Part shown: positions 35,259-48,800 of the stretch, piece by piece | Layout: the number at the start of each line of letters is the position of its first letter | Numbering within the stretch: position 1 is the stretch's first letter | From: Schistosoma mansoni | Taxonomy: Eukaryota > Platyhelminthes > Trematoda > Strigeidida > Schistosomatidae | Assembly (NCBI RefSeq): GCF_000237925.1 | Contig: NC_031497.1 | Span: 22,011,249-22,075,248 of the forward strand | DNA length: 64,000 nt | Direction of reading: 5' to 3' | The notes under the pieces: model-generated | Databases searched by the model: none | What the model saw: the letters and a program-made list of their open reading frames with translations, nothing else | Told to the model about the DNA's origin: nothing | Program-made: the position numbers and the translations under genes

Positions 35259-36634
35259 TTTCAGAATAAAAACAATTCAAACACAGATAAAACAATAGAT
35301 TTCAGAATAAGGTTGTTTTATTTTATGGTACTGCATAAGCTAAAACTGGTCACAACTGCAGTGATTATTATGACTGTCAAAAAAAGAACAAATAGTATAC
35401 TTTGGTTGTTCAGAGCAAAGGAAAAGTGAATAGAACATCATGGGTTAGAAGAAACAGTTAAACAATAATACGGTGAATTTAAGAACAATACCGAATTATG
35501 TGATATAAGAAGGAAAACGTTTTGATGGAAACGTAGGAAGTCAAATAACACTGGCAATACCAACTCGTTACAAAACTATTAAAACCGATTGACCATTTTA
35601 TTAGCACCATGATGCAACCAAGAAGCTCAGAAATAGATTCGCCTGACTGTACGGAATTCATACCAAAAAGGATAAAATTAAGTCACAAGGTCAAGATGTA
35701 TTTATTTAGCACAATGAGAATGGTCGCAGACCAGGTCGAGAATTTTCGATAAACATATACATGTTTTAGTAGCACAAACATACTTGCGTTTCAAAAGAAT
35801 GAAAAGTCTTAACATTTCGTATCTGTCATCAGACGGTTTGCAACTGGATAAGTAAAGTTTATGGCCTTTTACACACGGTCACAAAATCTATCCGAATTTT
35901 AGTCTCATTTCTTGTGTGCTTTGTGGAAATGCATACAAACTTTTAGGTTTAGTTGAAAGTGATATGGGCACTGATTCTTTTACGCTCCTAGAACTTCTTT
36001 ATCGATTCTCAGTATCTGAAGCGTTGTGACCGTCAAATTAGTAAATGGAGACTGCTGTTTAGGGCCGAATATTACAGCGCTTTGAATTCCATTATTTTAA
36101 GGATCTTGATTTCAAAAAAAGCTCCTAGGTAAACTTATTTGGATGAACTCTTTCTTTAATGAAAGGACTTATGCCATGAACTTTAAAGTTAGACTTTAAA
36201 AACGTACAACCAGTAGTCCTTTGTTTAATACAAACACAATCATTCAAATTTTATATTATTTAGTCGCCCACAACACCTTTCAAATAAAAAAAAACACTGA
36301 AACTGCAAACTAAATAAGCTTTAGATAATGTTATGGACTAAATTAAGTCTCCAAGTATTCAAAGGCTTGTGTTGGAATAAATTCCGGGCTAATTAATAGA
36401 TTTAAACCACTCCATCATAACCCACTAGTAATTACTAAAAGCCTTCAGATGACCTACAGATTATACGAAAGCTTTTGATTGTAGAGCAGACAAACCAGTC
36501 AGGTAGAATACGGTATGTATGTTAGTCTAACATCGGTAATTCGTTATATATGGCATAATAATCAACAACATTATGCTACAGAGCACTGTTCGAATCGAAG
36601 TCTGAAAATGAGTACTTGTTGACGTAATACTTAC

Positions 36635-36958
36635 TTCAGAACGGTTCTCTAGAATGAATCCATCATTCGTTAAGTGAAAACGGTGAACCAATAGGCCACG
36701 GCGTAGAAAAATACCGTAACTCGAATCAGAATGCTTCTTCAGATGTACTTTGAAGTGGGGTAGCTGAGTATGACTAAAGTTCCCTTTGACGTGATTCGCA
36801 ACTACGGTATCCGGAGAGATACTAGGTACAATAGGTTTTTCGTAAGCTGGCAGGCAAATCCTAACTTCTTCATAACTCTTAACAGGTTTCTCGCTCACAT
36901 GCAAACTCTGATCTTTCTTTTGCAAACCAAATGCAAAATTTTTACCTAAACCGTAAAT
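36635..36958 (-). CDS. MYO18: MYO18 exon: N-terminal region and first half of PDZ domain
   Basis: A 108-codon, phase-0 exon from a TTTACTGTTAG acceptor to a GTAAGT donor after GAA. It reads IYGLGKNFAFGLQKKDQSLH, an unconserved stretch, then HFKVHLKKHSDSSYGIFLRR and GLLVHRFHLTNDGFILENRS. The last part is the first PDZ strand and its carboxylate-binding loop; MYO18A has FELELRRQPQGDFGFSLRR here. The usual GLGF loop reads YGIF. It joins in frame to VLLTDYG at 33480. No in-frame ATG lies in the exon, so at least one 5' exon must lie to the right, which I could not find. Confidence 0.8.
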
Positions 36959-37323
36959 CTAACAGTAAAGGGATTACCGAATATCGCTTTATGTAGTCTT
37001 GCAACTTTAACTTCAGAGTCACACACTGATTCATTCATACTTCTACGAACCAATTCTTTATGTAATAAATCCACACCATTTGTTCAAGATAACTCAATAT
37101 CAGTCCTACATACATACATACACAAACAAAATTTCAAGAAAGTGCTCTGAACTAACCTAACTATTAATCTCACACTCATGCATATAAAGTACACACAATT
37201 CAAACTTGAAAATATCTTGAGTGACGAAAGAAAACTAAAGTCCTTTAAAACTTGTCTTGATTGTAGAAGAATGTTCTGTTTAATCACTCTGACTTTAAAG
37301 AATGAAATATTAGTTGTTATTAT
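36959..37323. other. Non-coding, presumably MYO18 5' intron
   Basis: Short AT-rich stretch, nothing recognised. Confidence 0.4.
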
Positions 37324-37686
37324 TTGTTCCTGATATGCGATAGTATACACGACTACTTATTATCGTCAAAGTTCTCACCCCAACAGCATGATTTCAGGAG
37401 GGGTCACTCCTGTATAACCAACCTGCTGACTGCAGTGGACAGATGGACAAGCATCCTTGGTCGTAAGGTGGAGGTTGACATCATTTACCTTTATTTCTCA
37501 AAAGCTTTTGATAGGGTCAACCATATATATCTTATCAATAAGCTTAAACTATTGGGTATCAAAGCACCTCTAATCGACTGGCTAACTTCACATCTAAAAA
37601 TCGATATTTTAGGGTCAGGGTTAACTTCACAGTTCCTGCCTCGAGGCATTGGTGATCCACTGCTACTAGACACGGAAGCCCGTTGA
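37324..37686 (+). mobile_element. CR1/jockey-like LINE reverse-transcriptase fragment
   Basis: A 120-residue plus-strand frame contains SPQQHDFRRGHSCITNLLTA, VDIIYLYFSKAFDRVNHIYL and INKLKLLGIKAPLIDWLTSH. This is the finger/palm region of non-LTR reverse transcriptases (QHGF..., DFSKAFD, LGI...WL). The catalytic ADD box is not present. An internal fragment truncated at both ends. Confidence 0.8.
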
Positions 37687-37933
37687 GCGCAAGCTTCTTC
37701 TATTCCATCCACAACCATTTGAACCATTTGGTAATAGCCGTGGTCGAGTAGCGGCGCTTCAAACTTCTGCCTTTGCTGGAAATAGCTGGAGAACACTTTT
37801 ACCCTTGGATCTCCGTTGTGGCATTGTAAGAGTGCTTTTGATTTCTAGAAAGTATGACTCCTATCATATTCATAGGAGCTGACAGGCAAACAATAATTTT
37901 CGATAGTATAAGTGATTGAGAAGTAACGTCTAG

Positions 37934-38135
37934 ATTAATCCCCCTCATCATCTACAAAACTCAAGACCGTCTGCGTATATCAGAGTTTTAGAGAAATTTT
38001 CAATTAACAATAGTTTTTTGAGGACCGAGTCTTGTGATACCCCCCTTGCAACTGAAAACCAGTCAGAGAGAGTGGAACTAACTGTGAGGAGTTAAAATTT
38101 CCTGTTCGAATAACCTATTAGACTATTCATCGGAT
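37934..38135. repeat. 202-bp block identical to 34962-35163
   Basis: Constant offset of 2972 with no difference seen. Together the copies flank the MYO18 PDZ exon at 36635-36958 as direct repeats. Confidence 0.9.
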
Positions 38136-38144
38136 ATTTACTAA

Positions 38145-38396
38145 TACTCACGAAGCCCAGTTTTCGTTATAAAATATAATGATCTGCTCCACATAACGCC
38201 ATGCAGAAATTCAAAAGGCTGTATTCCAATTGAAGAATCTGACTATGCCAAGCTGCAAGCAAATATGTGCCACAGAATTTACCAGGTGGAAAACCTTGTT
38301 GCGGTTCAGAGAGGTTTCATGGGATACAACCTATTTGTGGGCGCTCGGTCACGCATCCGCACCAGATCACCAGTGGGTACCATGTGTTACTCATGA
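38145..38396 (+). other. Unidentified coding-like stretch
   Basis: An open frame without start codon, 83 codons to a TGA at 38394. It contains DLLHITPCRNSKGCIPIEES, KLQANMCHRIYQVENLVAVQ and RGFMGYNLFVGARSRIRTRS. Its composition looks like real protein, unlike its neighbours. I do not recognise the family. It could be an exon, a processed gene scrap or a retroelement piece. Confidence 0.3.
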
Positions 38397-38399
38397 CTT

Positions 38400-41300
38400 G
38401 CAACTACCAGACGGATTAGATTAAACGTTTCTTAACGACTTCACAGCCTTAAAAATATACTTTCACATTCATTTATTCTTGACTTTTGACTTAACTGGGT
38501 TTTCATCCTTTGATAATAAAGTTGTTATAGGCAAAAGCTTTCTCAAACCCTGAATTTTTTTAGCATCTTTAGTGGTGAGCCCAATGTGGTAAAACTTTAA
38601 AAAATCATGTTTTCTGTCATAATTTTATTCCTAAACTGCCCTCCATTCAACCAATCTGTAAGTCATACTTCTAGGCACATCAACAGATCCACACATCCCT
38701 GGATTTATTATTGCTCACTGTTTGATGGACATTTTCTGCAACCTACTTTCCATTTGTCTTACAGCTAATCAAGAACTAGAGGATACTTATGGATCATTGG
38801 GCAACCTCCTCAGATATCATCTATGCTGATAATCTACAAGGCAGAACAACGAGCATGTTGAATAGTAAGTCTGAGTCGGACATCAAAAGAATCTATATCG
38901 TTTATGTCACGTCTGGTTCCTGGTCCGATCTGCTCTTGAAGCACGGTCAAATGATATCCCCGTAAATTACGACTTAAATGACAAGAAAACCAAATTCCGA
39001 TTCGAGCACCGAAGTAAAGCCAATGTATTCAAAACCCAACGAACATAGTGATATTTATGATGACAGCTAACAGTTTGTTAGACACTGAGTTATCTTAATG
39101 AATTGTTAACCACTGGAAATGAGGTACCAGGACAGGGTTGACTGAAGATTCGTGGTCGGGTGTCTTTATCTGTGAGGATTAGGAGGCTTAAGCAAACAGT
39201 TATGCCTACAGCCAATGCACTCATTTGGTAGTCCTAGGTTATCTTGAATCAAACTTAAAAGACTACGGAAATAGAAATAACCCTTAATTGTCTTAGTACC
39301 ATAATACATACTGCAAGACGCCTAAAAATTCCCAAAGGCCTGGAAATAATCGTGAAATCAAACGAAACATTTCACGATATCACCCGCCCATGTAAACACA
39401 GTTTTCTTTCTACAGGTAGTTATTGGTAGATCTACCAGGACAAAAGAAAAGATCGTTTAGCTGCTAAAGTGATTAGAAGCTGTTTTCGTTAGTATAGATT
39501 TGGTCAATCACAGAACATATTCAACAGTTCAGGGATTGTTGAAAACGGTTCATTCGAATGAGGAGCTAAGTCAATGCAGTTATCAATGAACATTCAGGGG
39601 TTCATAATAAGTATTAAATACGGTCTGTGTTTTAATATGAAGTAATCTGACACAGCTGACACATCATACCTCTTGTCTATCTGAGAATCATCAATAGTAA
39701 AGGAATGGAAGATAAAACGAGCAAGGATATTTGTGGAAGTGTCGAGAGCGAGCAACCCAACATGATGTTCGTGAGGTATGATTTCTTCACATCCCATTTG
39801 ATCGGCGGGCGTTTATTCATCTCCTTCCTAAGACATCGAAAGGTCAAGGAACAAAGAATGTTCTATCTCGAAGAAAAAAAGGTAATATACAAAAATGTGA
39901 AGTTAAAAACGCTTAGTACTTCTCTTCAACCCGTATCTTCGGTCTTTGAGGGTGTGCTGACAATCTGGAGGGAAACAGACAGGATGTAAACATCTTGGGA
40001 ATCAACATGAACAGAAGTATTAGGCCACTCAAAACTATATCATTACAAATCTTGTAATTGGTTAGTTATGTTAAATATTTGGCCTTGGATTAGTGTTGTT
40101 GACAGCCATGTAAACCCGAGTCGTGACCGAGAGTGCAAGTGATGTCCTCTGATACGGAAAAAAATAAAACTTTACTTCTTCAATGTCATAAAGACAGGCA
40201 AACTACAGACATGGAATCTCATTGTCGTAGTTTATGCTAAAAACGAATTGTGAAACACTATAGGCGATCTGCGAGATTTAGACAAGCTGTTTTCTATTTC
40301 TATCAAACTCAAGTATCTGTATAGAGGCCAATTAACTGGCACCAGGCTTTAGATACATGGATATATTCATCCGATATTGCGTTCCTAGCATTAATCTGAA
40401 GACAGAAATCTTAAGAAGCAGGTCTTTTAATATTTTATCTTTTTGCCTTGAAAATACTTAGGTGTATTCTGCATCTGAATAGCCTTTCAGTGAAGTTTTC
40501 GGACCACATTTGTTTAGCCCTGTATTACTCTGTATAATATGTATGAGGCGTAATTGCTGAGTTCGCGTAGAAATCAGGTTTTGTTTATGAGGCAGGGATA
40601 ACAATCCTGTTTGGTGTTCAACAAAAGCATAAAATCTAACATTTTCGAGGATTTTCTTGTTCATTTAGAAGGCGAGTGCTAAATATGGTATTTTATTATT
40701 CATCAGAGATTTTATTTCAATCATCTTAAATAATTTGCATAAGTCTTTTATAAACTGGGCACTGGTGTGTCCCGAATTCTCAGATGAAGGAAGTTAATGA
40801 AGTAAAAATTCAAGTTTGAAGTAAACTTCCCATCGAGAACTATTCTCTTATAACCAGCATTCACCCACTAGATGAAGAAAATATGTTTGGAAATTCTCAG
40901 TATTGCACACATGCTATGAAATGTGATGCAAATACACTACATTTCATAAGTATCATTTTCGTGTTGTAAGTTTTCATCCCAAATCAGTCATAAAGTGATC
41001 ATTAATAACCAATTAGAGGGTTTAAGTAGTATAACAGTTGGGCTACCTTCCGGAGAATGTGTCTTGCTTCAGCTTCAGCGGGAGATTGTTCGAGCTCTTG
41101 TGAAGGCGAAACTTTTCTCTATGTAACCTGTAACCAAATGTGATTTTTTCTGACCCCTACTTCTCAGATGGAATGACGTACATATTTCTTTATTCAGAGT
41201 AAAGCAATGATGTCCAAACCTTCGTAACTTCGGAGGCTTGTATGCAGTATCCACTGTTCTTACAATCAGTGAAATATTAAGCGTAACATAAACGCTAAGG

Positions 41301-44300
41301 CCATCTTTAAACTTCTAAACTGAAAGTATTAAGAAATCAGTTAACATTCTTAACTGTAATGTCGATAACAGTAATAGGTTCAAGTATGCATAGTCAACTT
41401 GAGATGATGGATAATATTTATGGCTCGGGTGGATGACGCTTCATATTTTATTGTGGCTTGTTAGGATACCTAAACCATATTATCATTTATCACCTCTGTT
41501 ATAAATTATTTTACATTCAAACAATAAACTCCTTCCTACGCATGCCCAGAATTTCTTAGTTCTTGCATTATTGAATATTTGCCATCTACTTGTCAGTTTC
41601 GGCTTCCTTTTTTAATTTATCCTTCAGCTGCTAGCATCCGGGCCCTGAGGAGCACAATTGCCCTGACTTTATTGATGTCGGTTCAAACAGCCGCTGAATC
41701 TGGTGAAATAGAATTATAAGTCCAGTAAAATGTCATTGAATCGTGGTCAAGCTAAACATTGAACTGTAGACCACTGAGTGTTGGGAAGTCTAATGAATAT
41801 CGTTGAGGTTGAAAATGACTAGTGCATATTGGCCAGTAGTACTCCGAGGATCAGCCGATAAGATGAGGTTGCTACTCTACATCCCCCTCTTCTGAACAAT
41901 ACAAGCTAAATTTTTCTGTAAGATTTTGTTTTTTCTAATAAGTCACCAACGTAGCTTTATTACCTGGACACAATGACATGTTAATCCAAGGTAAGTGCTG
42001 ATCAAATGTGACTTAGACGTAATCTGTGAGATTACAGAGTTCTCGTTCAACTAAAGCAGACCTATCATTCACGTGCTTCAAATGCAAAATGACCCTGAAC
42101 TCTATCTCGTTCACGTCATTTCCAGCATAGTTCAAATATGATCTACGACCAATGAACTGTGAGTGGTTTGTTGTAGCAGCAATGAATTAACTAGAATAAA
42201 TTAATTGTTTGTCCATATCTCCGACTTCGGGCATTTTGGTTTCACTTTGTTTTTGGTTTGGTATTTGGAAGGTTCTTCTCCAGGAACCCAAAAATTAAAG
42301 GTTTGTATTGTAGTTGATATGATTATTTTCATGACGATATATTTGGGTATATCCCTCGTAATTTGCAAATAAACTTTTTCGCCTGAATTGGAGTTTGGTT
42401 CTACATTTATTTGGGATCAGAAGGTACAGGTAAATCTATCTATCGTGCTTCAATAACGAAAGAGAGCAAAAACCAGGAAGTAGCACTCACCAATTGGTTT
42501 TGTTTGATAAGGTATACACGGAGTGGATCTGTAGGTGCTTTACAACGCGAATATATATACTGCATTACATTTAAATGTCACTTCTTATATGTTATTTAGA
42601 TGACGATAAGCCCTTATTTCACGGATTCATCACGACGGCTAACTTGAGCAAGTATAATAAACTCAAGATGTGTCTTGGTTATTTGAACAGACATGCTGCT
42701 TAAAACAGCTAACCATAGTTAATTAATCCTATAAACCCCAAAAACAAACTTAAGCTAATAAGACTTACCCAAAAATGACAAACAGTATTGTTTCAAGACT
42801 CAAGATTACAGTCATTTAGGCATCAAAACATGGTCTAGAGCACAAAATCAGGATGTAAGCCTAGCCTCCTACCTTCTCTGTTACTCACAGACGGTCTACT
42901 AAAAAACAATGTGGTATTTAATTCGTCCCACAGATATTCTACCGGAATTGTAAACTTGATACTGATGACCCAGAGTCTAGTTGAAAGCTATGGTCAGAAC
43001 AAAAACAGCTTAACTCTAAACTTTATGTGTTCCTAAACGTAAAAAATAACCATTCGGCCAGTACAATAATTAAAGGAATTATACTTATTACGTGAAACGT
43101 GCAAACATACCAACCAGTATTGCGTGTCTTACCAAAATGAATAATAAATTATAAGTTCCAGTCACACTAATATGATATGATAAGAATGCTCTTCAATCGG
43201 CAGGTCACATGCAACAAGGATAACCAGCAAACACATCAAACCAGGTTGACGTGGTGGGCGTCTAAACAGCGGTTCGGTTGATTAGTTACGGACATAACTA
43301 GATAGCATTCTCTGATGTAATGTACGTGTCCGATGTAACGCAGTATGATATAATAATAATATATTTCTGCAAGGGCAGGTTCACGCCATTTTTACAGGCA
43401 TGGTCTACAAGTTACAACATATACTGGTTCACAGTATGCATCCCAAGCAGGGTTGTTTAGTAAATACAATCTATAAAAGTTGATAGCAGTTCATTCGTTC
43501 AGAAATACTGTTTTCTTCAAAATATTTTCCAAAGAGGCATGGCGTCCACGTTACATACCAGATCCAATCTCGACAAAAAGTGTATTGGGGTTTCGGTCGT
43601 GCTAAGTATTTATGTAATGCAGCTTTTTAAGTTTATAGTTGTTATAAAGTAGACTTGCGGAGAGCCTGGTGCGAACTATAACATTTGGAAAGCGCGTACG
43701 TCGATCTTGTTCCAAATGTCAGAAGTTACATAGCTTCACCCTCAGAGCAAGATTTTGAAGAGAAAAAAAGAAACAGAGGAGCAGCAAGGCATTCGGATAT
43801 GAATGACAACCAATGCTTAACATTTAGTAGTGGAACAGACGGAGGTATGATAAATTATTAGATTAAATTGATACTAGCTCATGTTGCTAGAGTGAAATGT
43901 GATCAGGGGCTCCAGATGAGAGAGTGCAGTAATAAAGAACAATGAGTTGTGATATTTATCAAGTTGGAGTAGGTTCGAATGAAGGGAAGTCAAGATTGGA
44001 ATGAGGAAGACTGTTTATTAGAACAAAGAGTGCATATAGAGAGTAGAGTGTTAAGTAAAATAACAGCCATATCCTTTACAGTCCTTTTTTCATCATCCGA
44101 TGCCTGCCACAGTTTTCAGGTAAAAGTCTGGGTTAGCATGTTATAGGTTCTCTCAGTAGAATAGTTAATCCAGCATAAAAATTAGAAACATGATTCCCGA
44201 TGGTGAGTGTAGGAGAACAACCTCAATATCACAGATTGATTGACTTGTTCTCATCCATAAAGAGCCTGCTGAATAAAAATCACACAGTAAAAGTAACGAC

Positions 44301-44800
44301 ATAATCTAGATTTTAGACAAAAAAATTACATTTCGATGTAACAAATTTATTGATTACGTGAACGTGAACATCACTGTCACTTCTGTTTACGGTGCGCTTA
44401 GCTGATGTGACAACGTGGAATATATTTTCACTCACGTAATTTATGATTAATCGGGTCTAACTCATGTAATCCATAGTTTTTCTGGATGGAACAAAAGCAC
44501 GAAAGGTCATTAGGCAAGTCATTAGTAGTACCAACCTCATTAGGATGTTCGAGGTTATTGTATGTTAAATGAAGTGGGTGGATCTTTTAAAATTAAAATT
44601 TCGATAATGCTGGCGTCATATTTGGTGCCACTGATATATTTGGAAGTTCATTTATCTCCCGTGCTTCCGACTCAATGAATGTATACTGTTAAGATGGAGT
44701 CAGTTTACTGGAGTATCTTAAAGCAAGCCAAAAGATGGATCTACATCTCGAAATTTGTTTATGAATTGTTTTCCGCTTCAGAATAAAGATCAACTTTAAA
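38400..44800. other. Long stretch with nothing firmly recognised
   Basis: About 6.4 kb, somewhat less AT-rich than the introns to the left. It includes a weak third copy of the 24413-type repeat (41398-41490). Several open frames of 60-95 codons occur, but none has recognisable motifs or paired splice sites. I call nothing here. Confidence 0.4.
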
Positions 44801-44812
44801 TTCATAAACTAA

Positions 44813-45067
44813 CTAAGCCGCTGTAATCGATGTGGAATTAGGTTTGGTAATTTCTTCATAAGACTGATCTTTTGGAACTTGGGTCTCGTCTGATACTGTC
44901 GTCCTTATTGATGCTACTAGACTGATAGCCCCAGTATAATAGTGATTCACCAGGACATTACTGTCTAATCCATATGACATTACACCGAATTCTTGCCACT
45001 GTCTATCTAGATTGTGGCGACTATCCGCATCGCCAGTAAGAACCACTAAACAAACCGAACAAATCTA
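44813..45067 (-). CDS. Candidate terminal exon, unknown product
   Basis: On the minus strand an open stretch follows an acceptor-like TACTAGTAG near 45068 and ends at a TAG. It encodes about 84 residues including LTGDADSRHNLDRQWQEFGV, MSYGLDSNVLVNHYYTGAIS and LVASIRTTVSDETQVPKDQS. The composition is even and not repeat-like. No AATAAA was seen close downstream and no family is recognised. It could equally be a retroelement remnant or chance. Confidence 0.25.
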
Positions 45068-45894
45068 CTAGTAGAGTAATATACTTAACATAAAGACTAA
45101 GGAGGCATACTGAGTGACCATATCTGTATGGCAGAGCCACAGCATTTCGATTAAGCGTTCCTATGGTGAACGTTTGAGGCCTCCAACTTCTAGTTAAAAA
45201 TGCAATGGCCGGTGTGGATCTTGGGTTCAGGAATGACTTGTGATACATCAGTGCTATTTGACTGCTACTTTAATCTCACTTAATTTTAAGTTGATGGCCA
45301 CAACGGTGTCGTACATCATTGTGTGGTATGAACAGACAGCCTACAGGTCACTGATGTACAAGTACGTTTTCCTGAAGCAGCCTTAATTTCTACCGATGCA
45401 AAATTTAAAAGGAGTTTTACATCTTTGGAAGTGATGTATTCGCTGTCTCACTAATAATAATATATATTCTGAAAAGAATAATTACAGAATTCACACCAGT
45501 TTACAGGCATGATCATTTCGATATAAATAGCAACATTTAATGTACAGAACAAACATGACACATAAGATTGTTTTATGTTTGCTGGCTCAGTAATTATTAA
45601 GTAGTTTATTTATGATATGTATCACGTCAAACCAAGGAACTTTTAATTTTTTCTTAAGTGGATAGCCTGATGTTTTATGAACGTTGTTTTTTAAGGTTAT
45701 TTCCAGTGCGAGAACGAGTTATTGATAAATATCTGCAACCACAGAAAGTAAGATTAAAGCAGAGAGCACGGAACAACAAAACAATGATTGCCAAAATATG
45801 CCGGTCAGGTTTACCACTGTTCATGTTACATATTATTCAAACGTGTTAGAGTTGCTAGTGACAGTGTTAATGTAAGGTGACAGCAAGTAAGTGG

Positions 45895-48800
45895 TTAAAC
45901 ATTTAAAGTTCCTATAATCTCACTTGTGGAGTAAGATACACTTAGAGGCGCTAGAGCATTTAATGCATTTTCAGAGGAGCAGTATGCATCAATGGAGCGA
46001 ACAAAGAATGGGAGAGATTTTATCGTGCGGATAGTTTGTGGTAGATTATTCCGGAGTCTAGAAAATTTACGGGTAAAGTAACTCATAGAGAGAGAAGATC
46101 TGGAACATGTTTGTTTCGCTAAAGACAAGCAGTTACGAATGTCGTAATGTAAAGTTTCAGCATATTGAATCGCCTGGTTGGATGTGAAGGATAGTTTGTT
46201 AAGTATTTTGAAGAAGAAGATAAGATTTAGTTTCAGTCTCCTCTTCCATAAAGGGTGGAGTCCAAGTTCATTACACCTAGAATTATATGTCAAGGCACAA
46301 TCAGTTCCAAGAGTACGAAGTGTAAATCGTCTCTGTACTGATTCCAGCCTTAATTTATCCTTTTTGCGCGTGCTACTAAGAATATACGGGCAGTATTCAA
46401 GGAGTGGTCGAACAAAGACTTTGTACATTAAAATACGTGATTCGTTGTTACAAAGGTTCCGGGTTATGTAACCTATAAGACGTTGAGACTTGGAAGTTTG
46501 TTTCATTATCTGTTCGGTAAACGACAAGTCGTCGGAGTACCTAAGTCCTAGGTCTACTACTGTGTGTAACCTAGATAACATTTCCCCATTTATGGTAAGA
46601 TTGAGGTTGAGTGATGTATCACCGAAGCATAACCAACCACATTTAGCTGTATTAAGCTCCAGTTGCCATTTCGAACACCACTGTGCTACATTGTTAAGCT
46701 CCGTGCTGATGCAATTTTGAATATTGCTCAGCTCATGTGGAGAAAATGAGTACACCACTTTAAGATCATCTGCATACAAAAGGGACATACCTACATAAAA
46801 ACACTCACAAATATCATTAATAAAAAATAAAAAGAGCAAAGGGCCCAAGACACTACCCTGTATTACCCCACTTCTAACAGGGACGGCATTCGATAATGAA
46901 GAGTTGACTTTAACTATTTGATATCGAGTGCTGAGGAAGGAATCAAACCAGGCTAGTAACGGGTTTTGGACCCCATAAGATGCGAGTTTACCTACGAGAA
47001 GTTGGTGGCTGACCATGTCGAAGGCCTTAGAAATGTCCAGGCATAACACTAATACTAGGTATCCTTGGCTACGAAGAGAATAGACTAAATTAAAGAAGCC
47101 AAAGTGACATGTCATACAACATCGATTTTTAAGAAATCAATGTTGCGTATCATTGATAACTTTTTCAGTCAATAATTGTTCGTCACTAATAATTTTTTCC
47201 ATAATCCTAGAGATAACTGGAGTAATATTTATCGGCGGATAGTTTTTCATGTCAGTCTTACCTCCAGATTTGTAAAGAGGTATGATGTACGCGGTTTTCC
47301 AACGGTCAGGATAAGAGCCTAATTCCATAGAGTGCGTAAACAGCTTAAGTAGAAGCGGAATATCTTGACCACCATATTTGTAGAGAAATGATGAAATCCC
47401 GTCTTCTCCGTGACCTCTCGAAACCTTGAGGTTGTCTAAAACCTTACTAATTTTCAAGCATGTGAAGGAGATAGGTTTTGTTGAGTTACCAGTCATGCAT
47501 ATAACTCTTGAAACAGCGCCATTTATGGATTCTTTGCCATTTGTAAAATTACCACTGAAAAGATCTGCTATAGTTTTAGGGTCATATATAAAACTGTTAT
47601 TATGCAGGATGCATGGTATATCAACATTTTGAGTTGATTTAGCACGTTTATTGTAAACGTGGATAAGGTTTTGCACTTTTGAGCTAGTACGTAGTGCTAA
47701 TAGCTCTTCATTGATGGCTTTTAACCTGTTTCTCTTTAATTTGGTTAAAAATTATTGTTATTTGTGTGACTGCCGTGAAGTCGTTAGATTTAAAATAACG
47801 TTTCTTTAGGCGTCTTAGTTTATTACGATATTTAGCTGGTATATATAATTCGAAAGGTTTACTAATCCTGTACGTTTTAATTGGTGCACAGGAATCTAGA
47901 CAAGAGTTAACAATCAAATAGAATATGTTGATGGCATCTGTCAGACTATTACATGAGGACAATTCATCCCAGTCTGAGAGTTTGATCAGTGAGCGCATGA
48001 AGTCCCAGTCTGCATGCTTATAGTCTCTATATTTGCAGGTTTTTTGAATTGGTCGGTTATGGGAGCGATAGATAGGGAGAGCAAAAGCTACTATCTTATG
48101 ATCACTGCTTTCAAATTCGTTGTATACTTGTACAGATAGGGGGATGACATCTCTACTAAATATTAGATCAAGTATATTATCACCCCTTGTTGGGGTACGA
48201 ACCCACTGTGACCAGCAGTACAGGTTAAGGATTGACGAAAATTCATCATTGCTTGACTGACAACTACCGGTACTCCAGTTAATCCCAGGATAATTGAAAT
48301 CATCAGTGATAATCTTAGCACTGAAGTTTAGAGTAGATGCATGTATAAATGCATTGATAATAAGATCATTCAAATTATCCGAACTATCAGGAGCTCTGTA
48401 TATACATCCTAGGAGTAGACTATGATTTAGGGTGTTGATTGATTCTGGAAAAACTATTAAAGACATTGTCTTCAACTTCGTTAGTTGTTAAGGTATCCAA
48501 AGCATATATAAGACAACCGCCCCCTCGCTTAGTTTATTTGTCACAGCGATAGAGTCGATATTTCCAGATATTTATTTCGGAATCGGCTATTGCTGGATAG
48601 CACCATGTTTCAGTGATAAGTTTAAAAGAAGGCTTGGCTAGGAAGGCTAAGGTTCTCAAGACTGAAATTTTGTTCAGAAGTGAACGCGCGTTAATAAGTT
48701 TAAAAAGGGAATGTGTAGTGTAAAAAACCGAGAGCATCCTTATCGATGGTATGAGTTCTAGATATGCCTGAACTATGGTTCAATGTGGATCGCATGGGCC

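Larger units (their letters stand above)
33481..36634 (-). other. MYO18 intron (3.2 kb)
   Basis: Holds a dispersed repeat (33850-34115) and a CR1-like LINE scrap with a repeat-in-repeat layout (34871-35258). I see nothing else in 35260-36630. Confidence 0.6.

Noticed and set aside
42411-42599. Short plus-strand frame with a Walker-A-like GSEGTGKS
   Set aside because: Only 62 residues, no further ATPase motifs, no convincing splice sites. A P-loop match of this length is likely chance.
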